Assembly: GCA_900088475.1 (NCBI GenBank)
Contig: FLMG01000804.1
Span: 316 to 38,832, forward strand
DNA: 38,517 nucleotides
DNA from: Hyphochytrium catenoides
Taxonomy: Eukaryota; Sar; Hyphochytriomycetes; Hyphochytriales; Hyphochytriaceae
Direction of reading: 5' to 3'
The position numbers were made by a program, and so were the translations under genes. Within the stretch, counting starts at the first letter, position 1, and every line of letters begins with the position of its first letter. Below the pieces are notes generated by a model. The model was not told where the DNA came from. It did no database searches and worked only from the letters and a program-made list of their open reading frames with translations. Of this stretch, positions 10,674-22,529 are shown piece by piece.

Positions 10674-13600
10674 GGGTCCCCTTCCCAAACAGTTGAGCAC
10701 GGTACGGGAAGGCCTATACACGAGTGAAGATCTCTCGAAAGAAATGACGTTGGGGTCACGAGAGCATGATGATAGTACCCAGCAGACTCAGATCTAAGCA
10801 CTCCTGCCTAGCACAGGCCATGTCTCTCAGATCTTTGTGGCACCAGTCTCTGTGCGACGATTCTTATGACAAGAAAGAGCAATGGCCCGCTAAACAGGCT
10901 AACGTGCTGGCGTGTTCGTGGTGGTAGGAGTGAGCCGTTACAATGCCCCTACTTTATGTTGGAGCTTCTGGGTTCGTGCTCTTCTCGTTGTTGCTGCACT
11001 TCAGGACTCTGGATACTTCTCGTGAGAGAAGAAGGCAGCGGCAAGTTTCTGCTCTTTCCAGCAGGTACAGCACGCAAAGCAAGGAAGAAGCGCAAACAGG
11101 GCTGGAGCATTAGGTAGGGGGAGCTGCTGGGAAACAGAGATAAAGGAGCGGAGCTGGCCGATGAAGAGACAGAGCGAGACACAAAGAGACAGAGAGAGAG
11201 AGAGAGAAATGGTCAGGTTCCGATGTGCCGATTCTCATTCTTCATGGAGAGAGTTGAGTTTGTCATCCAAGGCCGGCGTAGGAATGAGCTCATAGTCAGA
11301 GACTCTAGACTAAAATGAAAGTTTACCTCTCGACGGGCGGAATACCTTTGACACACCATCAGCTCCACAGCCGTTAGCGGTATTTGATGACCATCAAGAT
11401 CAACTCACTGGGCAGGCAACGGATCCGATTGGCTGGCTACCATACAGAATAAAGAATAGAATTTATGCATCGATTGGCGATCCTTGGGGTTAAGATATGG
11501 GATCTTCGCAGCTAGTGGGAGAGGTCACAACTCCTGTCTTCAACTTGGAGAGATAGTTCTTTCTTCTACTCTTCTTGTTGTCTTTGTCCGCGATGACGAA
11601 ACAGAAGACACGCTTTTCTCCTCCTCCACTTCCTCTACTAGTAGTGGTAGTTAGGTGAAATGATAGAAGATTGCCGGAGAGGAAGAAGAAGCGATAGCAG
11701 CAAAAAGACTATCGCCAACCATCTTCTTCTTGCTTGTCAGCAAAGTATGGATTCTGCTCTCTGTTCGCACGCCTGCAAGCAGCAATACTCGTAGAGAAAA
11801 CGCCACGCAACTGACGATCACGATACCCTCATCATCCCCATCTCTTCTTGATGCTTTGCCATTCGCCATTAAAAAATTTAATGATAATCTACGTACTAAG
11901 TACGATGATAATCTAATATTAATTCTTCCTCCCTTCGTCGCGTGCCGTATGGTGCAGTATATATATGGTGATGACGACGAAGAGTAACAATAAGAAGAAG
12001 AGGGTCATGCGTCGTGCTACTAGTAGCTTCTTCAAAATATATATGTAGAATCTATATATTCTCAAAAAGGAGAGGTAATGGCCCTATTAAATATTTGCGG
12101 CAGATGGACCTTCCAAATAGTAGTTAGGGCGGCTCGTCGTCACCAGCAGTAGTAGTAGAAGAGGTTAGGCGCGATAATAGTCGCAGGGTCAATCAACAAA
12201 AAAGTGGTTCACCGCCACCACCGCCACCACTGTCTCCCTCCTGGTTTTGATGTAATCACAAGTACTGCAGCTCTCATCGCATCGACACATAAGAGGAGAA
12301 GAGGAAGGAAGTGAGTATAGTACCAAAGACAAGAAGAAGAAGCAGGATGAGGGATTTGGCGGGCGGCTATTACTATTATTGGCTTGCTGGGAGGGTAACT
12401 GGAGGACGTAGTAGGCGGGCGGGTACAGTTTTTTTTTAGGTCGTGACACCTATGACATAGGTGTAACTATCACTACTCCTTCATATGTTTTATCAGTGGT
12501 GGGTTACTATTATTACCTCCCCGAAGCTTAATGACATCATCCAACAACCTTGAAGATGCCTTATGTGTTGTGGTGATGGACGGAGTGAAGTTAGCAGTAG
12601 TAGTAGGCCGCAGCAACCAGGTAAACAGAGTTCAGAAAGCTAGTAGGTACATACATCCTTAGCAACTATGAACACAAGAAAACACCATAATGTCGTCATA
12701 TGTCATCATCACTCGCCATACTCCTTCGTCTTCTTCTCTCCCCCACCATGTGAATTGACGATAGACTTCTTACTACTATTATGCAGTGGTAGCTAGGGCA
12801 TAATACATGATGAGAATAATTTTATAGATATTATTTGTTATTAGGGGCAGGAGGGGTGAGTGTCAACAACAAGAAACCACGACGGATAATAGACAAATTA
12901 TGTTGCTTTGACAACACTGCTTGCCAGTAGGAAAAACATCTCGACAATCGTGTCTTCACCACGTTCCCTATCATCAACGACGAGTTCCTGACCTCTTCCT
13001 CTTTCTTGTGTTATCCCTGAACGGCAGCAGTCCTTCTTCTCCCCTTCTGTGCCGCCGCCACGCTGATGGCACAGGGAGAGGAGTCGGTTCGCCGCTCGTA
13101 CCTGTAGTTGTTGTTGTGCATTCCTAGTAGAACTAGTCCAAGTAGTTCTGTGGCTACAACATGACAATGAAGATGTTCCTGACTTATAAAGTAAACTCCG
13201 AGCGAAAGAGACTTTGATGATTATAGCACCAAACAAGGGGATGATGATCATAGAAGAATGAGGATGCTGCTCTGCCTTGCACTGCCGCTGAACTGAACTG
13301 CCGCTGCCCTGATGCGACCACGAACTTAGAAGTATCACTACTGGCTGAAAGCTGGCCGTGGACCAGCCATCCTATGAATTAGTGCTCAACCACCAAGAAA
13401 CATTAGCACTAGGGCGCAGACCAAGGATGATTTTGAGCACGGGCGGAAACCTCTATAGAAAGGAGGAGGTCAAAGGGATCATCGCGGTAGGTAGAGAGAT
13501 GCTGCAATATGTACTGCTATTTTCTTCTTCAGCGTCCGTTCCATATCAGATTTGTCCACTACTGAACTCAGTATTGATTGCGCTATATGAAATATCCTCA

Positions 13601-13767
13601 TGCGTCTTTTCTTCCTCAATCTGCCGCCAGCCAACTGCAGTAGCAAGCTGACCCTATCATGGCGGACACCAGCCAAGAGAAAAGACGAGAGCCTCGCAGT
13701 CATCGCTTACCGCTTATAGGACACAAGGAGTTCCTTTCGGGTCTAACCAGGAGAAGGAGTGACAAGG
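10674..13767. other. 3.1-kb gene-poor region with triplet and GA repeats
   Basis: This region lies between the divergent starts of the pyrophosphorylase gene and the GT60-like gene, so it must contain both promoters. I could not assemble any spliced gene or recognise any protein motif in either strand; open frames are short and without family signatures. It is rich in low-complexity triplets: TAGTAG/CTACTA runs (for example near 12150-12160 and 12595-12607), CCACCG/ACC at about 12210-12231, TTCTTC and GATGAT runs, and a GA tract at about 11187-11208. From about 11540 to 13340 the DNA is AT-richer than the flanking coding DNA. A frame at 13358-13507 (starting near DQPSYELVLNHQETLALG) looks mildly protein-like but has no match I know and no clear splice partners. 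Confidence 0.5.
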
Positions 13768-15971
13768 ATGCTAAAACGTTTTCTAGCTCTCGCCCTTCTC
13801 CTTCTTGAGGGCACTCATGGTTCTACAAAGATATGGAACTCTCGACTTCAGAATTTTGTGGATGTGGAGCCAGAAGACCAGCACATTCCTCGCGACCCGG
13901 CGGTCAGCCATCTCCGTCCACTCTCTCCGACGCTTCCTAAAGCCGATAATATCTCCTTCTTTATCGGCATTGCTGCCTTCAGGGACTCGATAAGGTGTGG
14001 GCGCACCTTGCACTCCGCTTTCCATAACAGTACAGGAGATCCTGCTAGAATTTTCATTGGCGTTGTTGATCAGTTGGGCAGTGGAGAGAAAAGCTGCGTG
14101 GACGAGTACTGCGAGTTGGTCAAGAAAGAAGGCATTAGGGAAACAAAGCCTGAGGCATTAGGTGAGGAGTGTCCCTATCGTTCCAATGTTAGGACAAAAA
14201 GGTTGAAAGCGAAAGACTCTCGGGGCCCAACTGTAGCACGAGCTTATCAACAGGAATTGCTCCAAGATGAAGAATTTTGTTTGCAGGTGAGATCTGAAAT
14301 GCTAGGAACCGGGCCACTACCAAGCAGTAGCGAGGCGTTAGGAAACAAAAAGATAGGGATAGATGAGCAAGGACTAGCTTAGGGGTGGTAGACCACAGGG
14401 AAGGAACTGGACTGGAAAGAGAGCATAATCAGAGAATTAACAATTCACTCTCCTTCGCTGTATGCAGATAGACGCGCACTCCATCTTCGCGAAGAACTGG
14501 GATCGCGACATCGTCGCTGACTGGCTCAAAGCCAATAATGAGATGGCTGTCCTTTCTACCTACATTCACGACTGCGATAATGCCTGGGCGGGGGCGAGCG
14601 ATACGACACAGCTACCGCATCTTTGTGCAACGACCAGGGCCCCACCGCATGGCATGATCAGGAACGAGGGAGCGTCCAGCATAGTGGGCGCCAAGAAGCC
14701 ACAGCTAAGCCACCTCTGGGGCGCAGGTAAAGGGGTCGGCTCAGGAAACGATGGAGGATTAGTTGGAAATGATAGTGACATGGACCCCTAGACCTAACAT
14801 ACGTACTAGGAAAGGCCAGAACTCGTTAGGCAACGGCCCAGAGTGCCATAAGCTGAATGTTGGGGAGGGGGAGGAAAAGCAAACGGCCATAAGCTTGTCC
14901 TTACGAATTGTCTGTGTGCTACCTTCCAGGTTTCTCTTTCACAAAATGTCACGCAGAGAGGAGAGTCCGCGTCGACCCCCATACACCCTGGATATTTGAT
15001 GGCGAAGAGTTCTTGCGCGCCATTCGCTTGTGGACCCATGGCTATGATATATATACGCCGTCAACCTTCACCGTCTGCCACGACTACAAGCCGGTGCCGT
15101 ACAGGTGAGACAACTGGATAGGGGCACTAAACGGTCAGAGGAAGTGGAGGGAGAGCAAAAGTAGTATTGCCATTGGGGGCTCTGTAGAACTTTGAAGCAG
15201 AGGAACTTGCGTGGAAGTCTAGCATTATACATTTGTGTCTCCCGGTGACCATTCCTTATCTTCAGATACGACGACCCGGATGAGGATCCCAACCGTTTGC
15301 ATTCGGATCTCGAACTTCTAAAGAGCTCTAACAGAATCAAGAAGATACTTGGTCAGACCTTGGAAGAAGATGGAGAACTATTTGAGGAGGAGTTGGATCA
15401 CTTTTTGCTTGGAGATGTGCGGACTAGGGACAAGTACTTTGAATTTTCCGGCATCAATCTTCAAAAGGGACAAGATGCCGACCGCTGTCACCAATTGTAC
15501 TGGGTATCTTATGATACCGATCTCGTCTCTTGGCCACTTTTGGGGTATGACAAACCGAAACGCCAACGGCCTCGTTTACGACAGCATCAAAACGGAGCAG
15601 CGTCTGCTCTCAGGACGGATTATACACAGTGGAAGCTACCGGATTTGACTTTATTAGGAAAGGGTGGAGATAGTACGGCACGAGGGACGACCAAAGGCGA
15701 TGGGGAGGCCGTGACTGTATTTGCCGGTATAGGTACATTGCAAAGAGAGGACGTGCTAAGGACAAAGACGGAAGTCAGAAAGCAAGGTATAGAGGGTCCG
15801 AAGGATGAAGACACCTCACAAGAACTGTTCCTTCCTATACTTGACAAACCTGATGCAGTGGAACGGGGGTATATCACATCAGCTTGCCTCCTGGCACTAG
15901 GTGGCACTTTCATAGGGATTGCGATTCTCTTGAGACAGAGAAGAAATAAAACGAACGCGAAGAGCGCTTAG
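13768..15971 (+). CDS. GT60-family-like GlcNAc-transferase with signal peptide and C-terminal membrane anchor, 552 aa
   Basis: Four exons (13768-14286, 14468-14726, 14930-15104, 15266-15971) join in phase to 552 residues. The core matches the GlcNAc-transferase family of Skp1 hydroxyproline GlcNAc-transferase and the trypanosome polypeptide alpha-GlcNAc-transferases (CAZy GT60, Pfam PF11397 from memory). It has an N-terminal nucleotide-sugar fold (SFFIGIAAFRD...ARIFIGVVDQ), then GPTVARAYQQELLQDEEFCL, the DXD-like metal site IDAH at 174-177, the VLSTY block, and the hallmark FDGEEFLRAIRLWTHGYDIY from about 282 to 301. Unlike cytosolic Skp1 enzymes it begins with a hydrophobic signal-like segment (LKRFLALALLLLEGTHG) and ends with one membrane span (about 520-541), followed by the basic tail RQRRNKTNAKSA. 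This predicts type I topology with the catalytic domain in the ER or Golgi lumen, and sequons such as NIS and NST fit that. I start at the ATG at 13768; the GTG nine bases upstream is not a likely eukaryotic start. The acceptor substrate is unknown. Confidence 0.85.
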
Positions 15972-16355
15972 ATGTGGGCATTGTACGGCCGGGTACTCTT
16001 GTTCGTTGCCAGAGGTCGCCCCTTCCCTACCTGCACCGCATTCACTCGTCTGTACGTTGAGACTAGATGATGTCCTAGCGACGTGGTATCCCTTTAGACT
16101 TCTCTTTCTATTGGGTTAGGGTTAACCTTTCCGAAAACTAGTTTGTGCTTCCTTACTTTTGAATAGCTGATAGACCAGATAGAGACAAGTCTACATAGAA
16201 ACAAATTTCAAAGAATCCGACTATGGCACTAACAATTTCTCAATAGTTGGCATCTATTATGTTAGCACCGTATCATTCTGTCGGCACTTCTAGCGCTATC
16301 TTAAGCAAGTTCTGCCCAGCTGGCGCTTGGATCTGCCTAGACAAGACCCCCTGGG
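15972..16355. other. Convergent intergenic region with a short telomere-like motif
   Basis: These 384 bases hold the 3' ends of the GT60-like gene (+) and the Enhancer-of-zeste gene (-). At about 16111-16127 there is TTGGGTTAGGGTTAACC, two TTAGGG-like units in an otherwise unremarkable stretch. No gene is visible. Confidence 0.5.
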
Positions 16356-19300
16356 TCAAGATGAGTGCTTTTTTGAGGCCTTCTGTCGCACACTAACTTT
16401 GCCCGCCATCCTTCTGTCTTTCATCCAGTCAACAACGATGCCGTTTTTAAGTAGAAAATCATGCTGCGCGCTTTCCTCGTAACGATAATTGAAAAAGAGT
16501 TCCGACCCAGCGGCAATGTCATCGTTCGCAAATAAACCAATGCGGTGATCGCCGTTCACCAGCATCACCTGACATAAAAAACACGGGCGTGAGACAGGAG
16601 CAGAGTACAAAGTAATGTGACGATTCTAAAACTCTTCACACCAATCACCCGCGTCACTTACCTTGGTATACGTGTTTGGTTTCTTGGAGTGGTTAGCGAA
16701 CTGTTCAAGCAGGAGGAAGGAGGGAAAAAGCGGCAGATCAGGTACATAGTTTGATGCAACGCGCTGCGGCAAAATTTGTGTGAATGGTGGGAAGAAGTAA
16801 TGCCAGCCTTCACTCTAAAGGAGGGAGGGATCATGAATTAAGGACTTTTTGAACTTTGAGGAGTGCCTCGCCGTCCCTAAATCGATCACGCAGTATTAGA
16901 AGGCAGGGCTGTGAAAAGAAGGAGAAGTTATCATGAAGGTAAGGGAGAGCAGAAATTGAGAGCACACAAAGACACTTACTCGAGTCTTGTTGCCCTTATG
17001 AGTGGCATCCACGACGTTGTCTACATCCAAGTTAAAGAGATAGCTGTGGAAGCTATTAGTCACCAGTCGACCAGCCAGCCGAACGAAGGAAAAGACAACT
17101 AGGCATGAATAATAAGTACCATCGGGACAAAAAACACTACCACTGCAGTTTCGTGAGAAAAGAAGAGGAACGGTCTACCTTCGGTTGAGCTTATCATAGA
17201 CCCTGCCCCTCCGCTCGGCCTCTTCTTGACTGACGACCTCTCCGAGATATTCGTGAATAAATTCGTCCTTTCGAACAGTGTCCAATGTGTAGATTCCCCA
17301 TCCGGCCTCAGGAATATGTGAAGCCGCTAGGAGAAGCCTCTGTCAGGGGAGGAGCACGGAGAAGCAAGATTTCAAATTGGTAATAGTCAAACTGGTGGAG
17401 AGACCAAAGCCGCAGAGCGGGCAGCCAGACCTTGTGCTGCCGTCTGCCAATATTCTGATTGTGGCAGTTCTTCTGCCCTTCAGACAGAGGATTTGAGCTA
17501 TCGAGCACGCAAACTTTGCACACATCGGGGTCACACTCTCGTCCAGCTAGCGATGCCGCGGAATAAGCGTAAGATAAAGCCATGCAATCATACGCTCTAA
17601 CAAGAGGACATAGGCCAGCTACATATTCAGCTCCAAGAGCGGTAAAGACTGAAGCACCCTCGTTTGGCATCTACAATCTAAATACACTCTCACCAGCAAA
17701 GCATGGACAGTGCTTTGTCTGGCACTGTCCCTTCCGACATTGACAACCGGGAAATCGGTTCTTGCAAGCCTCCGAGCATCCGCAATGCCTAAAGTGCATA
17801 GTCAGAAGAAGATAAAAGTGGAACGCTCTCATGGAGGACAATGTAGTGGATCTTAGTCTAAAGAGATCAAAACAATATCGGATTGAGAGAACTCGTCAAC
17901 TTACTTTGAGCAAAAATGTCGCCTTGCAACACACGAACAAGTTTCCCCACAGGGCCCATCATGGGCACAAGGGATAAATCTGCGATACCACCATTGAGAG
18001 AGACAGAGAAAAGTGAAGCATAAGGTGCAGCAACAGCTTAACGGTCATACGTATCTCCTTCTACTCATGGCCAACGTACTCTGATGCGATGTCCTGGCGA
18101 GCTCCTGCACGGACAGTACCGGGGTGACGAAAGAAGAAGATGAACCAAGTGTCAGAAGAGGGTGGCGAGGAGTAAAGAGTGATGTAGGTAATATGAATGT
18201 TCCCAAATTAAGAGACAGCCTCCCTCATGCTGGAAGAGGTGCTGCAGGAAAGAAAAAGGGAAAGGCGTTTTCTTGTCCCGCTCTTGTGAGTCCCTAGTAG
18301 CTAACACTAGACAAGGAACTGTATCTAGGGGGACGCTAGCACAACTAGGTGCTAATTATAGAGAACTCAGGAATAGTAGCACAGGGAGCCGACAAGGCCA
18401 GGGAACGGAACAACTAGAAGCAAAGGGCACGGTATTTACCGTAGGTAGAAGAAAAAGAAACAGCGCCAAAGCGTACTTTTTTTCGCAACGTCACTGGTTG
18501 CGTAAGAGGTTGTGCGTGACGACCTTCCCGATTTCTTGGTCCCCGACTTCCGGCGGCCTTGCTGTTGTTCTTCTCGTCGTCTGTTTGCCTAGATGATGAC
18601 AATTTGGGCAGTCGGTGGAGCGCACATTGGTTTATTGAGACCCCGTCTAAGTACTACCGCTAGATAGTCGTGGATTCCGTACCTCCCTTTTCAGGCTGTC
18701 GGGATAAAGCTTCTCCTTTAAGCAAAGCTCATGCAGCTGTCATGGTCAAAGAGGGTTAGAAGGGGAGTACTGGTTGAGAGGCTTGCCAAATGTGCGTTAT
18801 CAGGTCGCTGGAGTTGGATAGCCACGAGAGATAGTAAAATGTCTGGCTCCATGCAATGGGAAAGCTTGGCTTAATGGGCGATAAAAAAGGTAGTAGTGAC
18901 AAAAGGAGCTGAAGCAGCCAGATTGAACTGCACCTGCCGACAAGTGAGCCCTAGGTGACCAAGTGTTGCTGCCAATGCACAGTAGTTCCCCTCTGTCATA
19001 AAGAAGGTCTTATGCAATAACACCACATCTGATGCTGATAGCATCGCTACTTCTTCGACCTTGCTACCAGACTAATATGTGGTTAGACGCAACTTGACCC
19101 CAATTCACCCTAGAAACACATGTACCGTTGAAAGATAACAGTCTCGTTGGCAAGGCGAGGTGTCCATAGGATTCCTCCCGCTCGTTGCTCCAGTGAGAGC
19201 AGACTCCGCATCTTGCTTGGCTAGGGCATTTTGATGTTGTACCAACTGTGTTCGTATAAAGAGCAACAAAAGATTGCGTACAGCACGTAGAGACCACATC

Positions 19301-21408
19301 AGGACAATCATAACTCGACTATGATCAGCAAAGACGCGTTAGGCGCGGAAAGAAGGGTGAAGTACCAGTGACGGAGGATCCGCGCAGCCGTGGAGCTTGC
19401 AGTCATACACAAAACATCGGCGACAGAAGAGCGCTGCATTGAAGTAGTGCAGAAGCAGAATTGTTAGTAGCTGTTGTCTGGGAAGGGTCCAAAAGGAACT
19501 CAATGGCATCTTACAGCGGTAGGAGTCCATCGCGGACACATAGTCGGTCCGGTACTGAGGCAAAAAGAAGCTGCTAGAAGTCTTCGTACTGGCAGTTCCT
19601 GCACAAGAATGTTTTAGAGCGTCCGACTCAACAGGAATAGGACACTCATACATAGCTCGACAAAAAGGAGAATTCTGGATCTAGAAAAAAGCACTCCTCC
19701 TACCTTCCTGCTCTTCCAGACAACTGAAGTCCTCACAAACGTTCGATCTTCCATAGATGTCCTCACGACATGGTGACACCACTGAGGACCCGTCGCACTC
19801 GCTAGTCGCAGGACTGCTACTGACGATAGAGCGATATTGACGCTTTACCATCTAATGACATTCGAAACGTCGTCAAGGTTATCAATAGATGAAGGGGCCT
19901 AGGAGAATGTAGCAGAAATTCGTTGGGATGTACCAAATGAGCAAGAAAGTGCTTCTTTCATCGTAGCGAGGTTATTCGGGAAACGCTAATCGTAACAGGT
20001 GGCATTGATAAGAACTTACACTGAAGGGAGCTACGATCGCCCTCGACACGATCAGTAGATGTCTTTCGTCTATCTGTGGGCTATTCTGCATAAGACCACG
20101 AATGACATGATCCACAACACGGAGATCCAGCTCCTCTTCGATCTCTGTGCGATCCACGTCCTTTCTGAATGGCAGATAATGAGTTTTTTCCGATGACCTT
20201 GCTATACTGCTCGCGCTTTCCACCTTCACTTATGAGCTCCTACCTTACTTCAAAGACCTGAGAAACAACATCCTCACAGTCCTCGTCGCCAAAGTAAGGC
20301 TTATATCTGAGCACTGGGTCGTCCTCGACCTGGATGGGGTGAAGTTATAAGGGTCATCGCGAAAGGGAGCGATGTAAGGAGTCAAACGCAGAGGATACCG
20401 CATCAGAATTAGTACACCCTGTAGGCCATGTTTCACTCGGATGGCCATCATGGCGCATCCTAGTAACATGCTAAATGGCTAAAAGAATGCGAGCTGTATC
20501 GCAGGAACGCACGGTAGGAGATTCCCATCGTATAAAGACCACGGCAGAAATATAAATCTAGATGAGGAAACGGGATCAACGCAAGCTAAGTTTACTCATA
20601 CCTTCAAATTTTTCGTTAGCGTCACGTACGCACATGCATTTGGCAAGAACTGAACAAAGGGCAGGATCTTGGGCTTCGAAAGGATCTTCCTTACGGTCTT
20701 CTTTCCGTTCGAGATAGAGATAGAAGCGGGGCTCTCGGCTGTTCCCTTCCGGTTTACTCCTAGAATTTCAGTTTAAGCGGACAAGGTGCTAGGATGGTAA
20801 TATCAGCACCGTCGTACCAAGCTCGTTCCCCTTAAACAGACTTGGCAATGGCTGTCGCATCCTGTTTCTTGCTCCCCATAGTATCTCCTGCTTCGTCGCC
20901 AGCTTTTGCTTCCTCTTGAGAGCTCTTACCTCGGCACGACAGAAAGCACGATTGTCGGTGATAGTGTCCTATTCAAGGACTGTAAGCAGATTGTGGATTG
21001 CTGGACATCCGCTGACTGGGAATAAAGGTCCTCTCAACGGCCTACCTGCTGTTCAGCATCCCACTTCTTCCAGAACTCGTTGCTTCTTTCAACCACACTT
21101 TCCCAAACGCCAGGTATAAGGTCGTCCACCTCTTCATTGGTGAGTTCTGTTAGATTCCTGCCCGCAAGAGTTATTTTACTGAAGGTTGGCAGCGAGGTCT
21201 GATGCAAAGCTGCGAGTGGGGAAGCATCCCAAACCGCGGTCTCCTCCTCTTTGGAGACGGTCGAATCTAGGAGCATCTCCTTTCTTTCTATAGTCTCCGG
21301 GTCATTCTCGGGACTATATGCAACCACCTGAGAATGAGGTAACCTTTCGTTTCCAATTGGGGCTATGACCCCAAGTTCTTCACCGGTCAGAAGAGTAGCA
21401 TCCTTCAT
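16356..21408 (-). CDS. Enhancer-of-zeste-type histone H3K27 methyltransferase (PRC2 catalytic subunit), about 765 aa, about 21 exons
   Basis: The enzyme trimethylates H3 lysine 27 within PRC2 in the nucleus. Confident exons in order: 21408-21046, 20979-20930, 20759-20602, one near 20329-20278, 20228-20020, one ending 19704, 19598-19515, 19433-19366, 19245-19126, 19059-18934, 18736-18683, 18588-18477, 18104-18080, 17979-17905, 17788-17694, 17546-17431, 17339-17179, 17043-16980, 16700-16662, 16568-16356. Landmarks follow the EZH2 order: [17 protein letters not shown] (compare VEDETVLHNIPYMGDE), [23 protein letters not shown], a SANT-like segment ending LTCRQ, the complete cysteine-rich CXC region ([20 protein letters not shown], then [12 protein letters not shown]), and the SET domain ([60 protein letters not shown]). 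The catalytic NHS and the C-terminal YRY motif are present. Three points are uncertain: a possible 20-nt microexon near 20433-20414, the junction after the VEDD exon (a 49-nt intron fits phase), and the start of the exon ending at 19704. My best chain keeps frame and gives about 765 aa, close to EZH2. The ATG at 21408 may not be the true start; an open frame continues upstream to an AG near 21440. Confidence 0.9.
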
Positions 21409-22529
21409 CGGGTTCAATGTCCAATAATATTCCGATAAACATGCCTGACCTAGAGAGTCTCAGGCTATGTCTAGAGTACCACCCGCCGCTTGAGCTCTTG
21501 TTAGTGATCTCAGGCTTCTCAAGCGCTTAGTGTCCCTTCAAACGACTTCTGCCTCCTGCCGTTGTACTTTATTCCCGAACGGTCAGGGTGAGTGGAGTCC
21601 GTCTGCTAGGAACACTACCCCTACCGCCAAGCTCGCGGCCCACTTCCCTCTCGTACAATGCGCTAGGACTCAACAACAGGACGATTGGGCCTCCTCAATA
21701 TTTGATTTGGGCGCCTCTCCCGTTCTGCACCTCCCACCTTGAGCTGTGACTCACCGCACTTTCCCCCGACATACATTAGCCATCCGGGGGAGACTGCTGC
21801 ATGCCAGACAAGAAGCACGTGACCACTGAGAAGGACTGATCACTGGAGCTCCAGGAGGTGCCGCTAATAGTGGTGCTAGAGAGGGAAGCAGCAGGATGAT
21901 GATTCGCTGTGGAGGAAGGGCAACAGTGCACTTTCATCGACAGTGACAGACGTGAGAGTAGCACCAGCGACAGCATTTTCAAACTAGAGAGGTGAGTGCA
22001 GAGAAAAGGAGCAGGGGAAGGGGAGAGCGAGGTTCATCTCAGATGCAGTTCCATATCTGCACTCCCCCAGTAGCAGCCTCCCATGTACGTAGTCGTGGGC
22101 GTCCAAACAGGCCAGTGCATTTGCTTGTTTGCTTCGGTTTTTTTCCTGCATTCTGCATTCTCATAACCATAGAATCATGAGGAAATCACATATTGATTAA
22201 TCGATCGGGGAGTGAAGCGGCGCGAAGGCTCAATAACGCTTTGCTCTGTCTGCATCATCCTCACGGCCATCGCCATCGCCGCCATCGCCATCGCCATCGG
22301 CACATCAGCTCCTCTTAGGGGGCAGCTCCCGCCCACGGTACGCAGGTTATCCACTATGTCTGCAACACCACATCCCTTTTTCTGATGATCAGCTCGATGA
22401 TGACCATTGCATGGCCAGCCTTTCGTCCCCAGATTACTGGAACTGTGAAGCCGGCGATTTGGTGAAGCCTATGTTTTCTTTTGTTAGCTTTCGAAGCTAT
22501 GTGACAATCCCGCTTGTATAAGCATTCCC
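21409..22529. promoter_or_regulatory. Divergent promoter region, Enhancer-of-zeste and 2597-aa protein
   Basis: The methyltransferase gene starts leftwards at 21408 and the large multidomain gene starts rightwards at 22530, so promoters of both lie in these 1.1 kb. A GCCATC hexamer tract sits at about 22265-22300. A 5' exon of either gene could also lie here: a - strand frame at 21973-21776 begins MLSLVLLSRLSLSMK, but I found no splice partner that supports it. Confidence 0.45.
22265..22300. repeat. (GCCATC)n hexamer microsatellite
   Basis: The stretch reads as tandem GCCATC units with one GCC interruption, about six copies in all. It lies roughly 230-265 bases upstream of the start codon of the 2597-aa protein, in non-coding DNA by my annotation. 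Confidence 0.85.

Noticed and set aside
13759-13767. A GTG start three codons upstream for the GT60-like gene
   Set aside because: Nuclear eukaryotic genes rarely start with GTG, and the ATG at 13768 already gives a complete signal-like N-terminus.
19820-19848. A 29-nt intron with a preceding small exon ([16 protein letters not shown]) in Enhancer-of-zeste
   Set aside because: Phase fits, but the length is implausible for this genome; a direct junction from 20020 to an acceptor near 19798 also keeps frame, so I left the extra exon out.
21776-21973. A possible 5' exon (MLSLVLLSRLSLSMK) of Enhancer-of-zeste on the - strand
   Set aside because: I found no donor that joins it in frame to the first confident exon, and it has no conserved motif.
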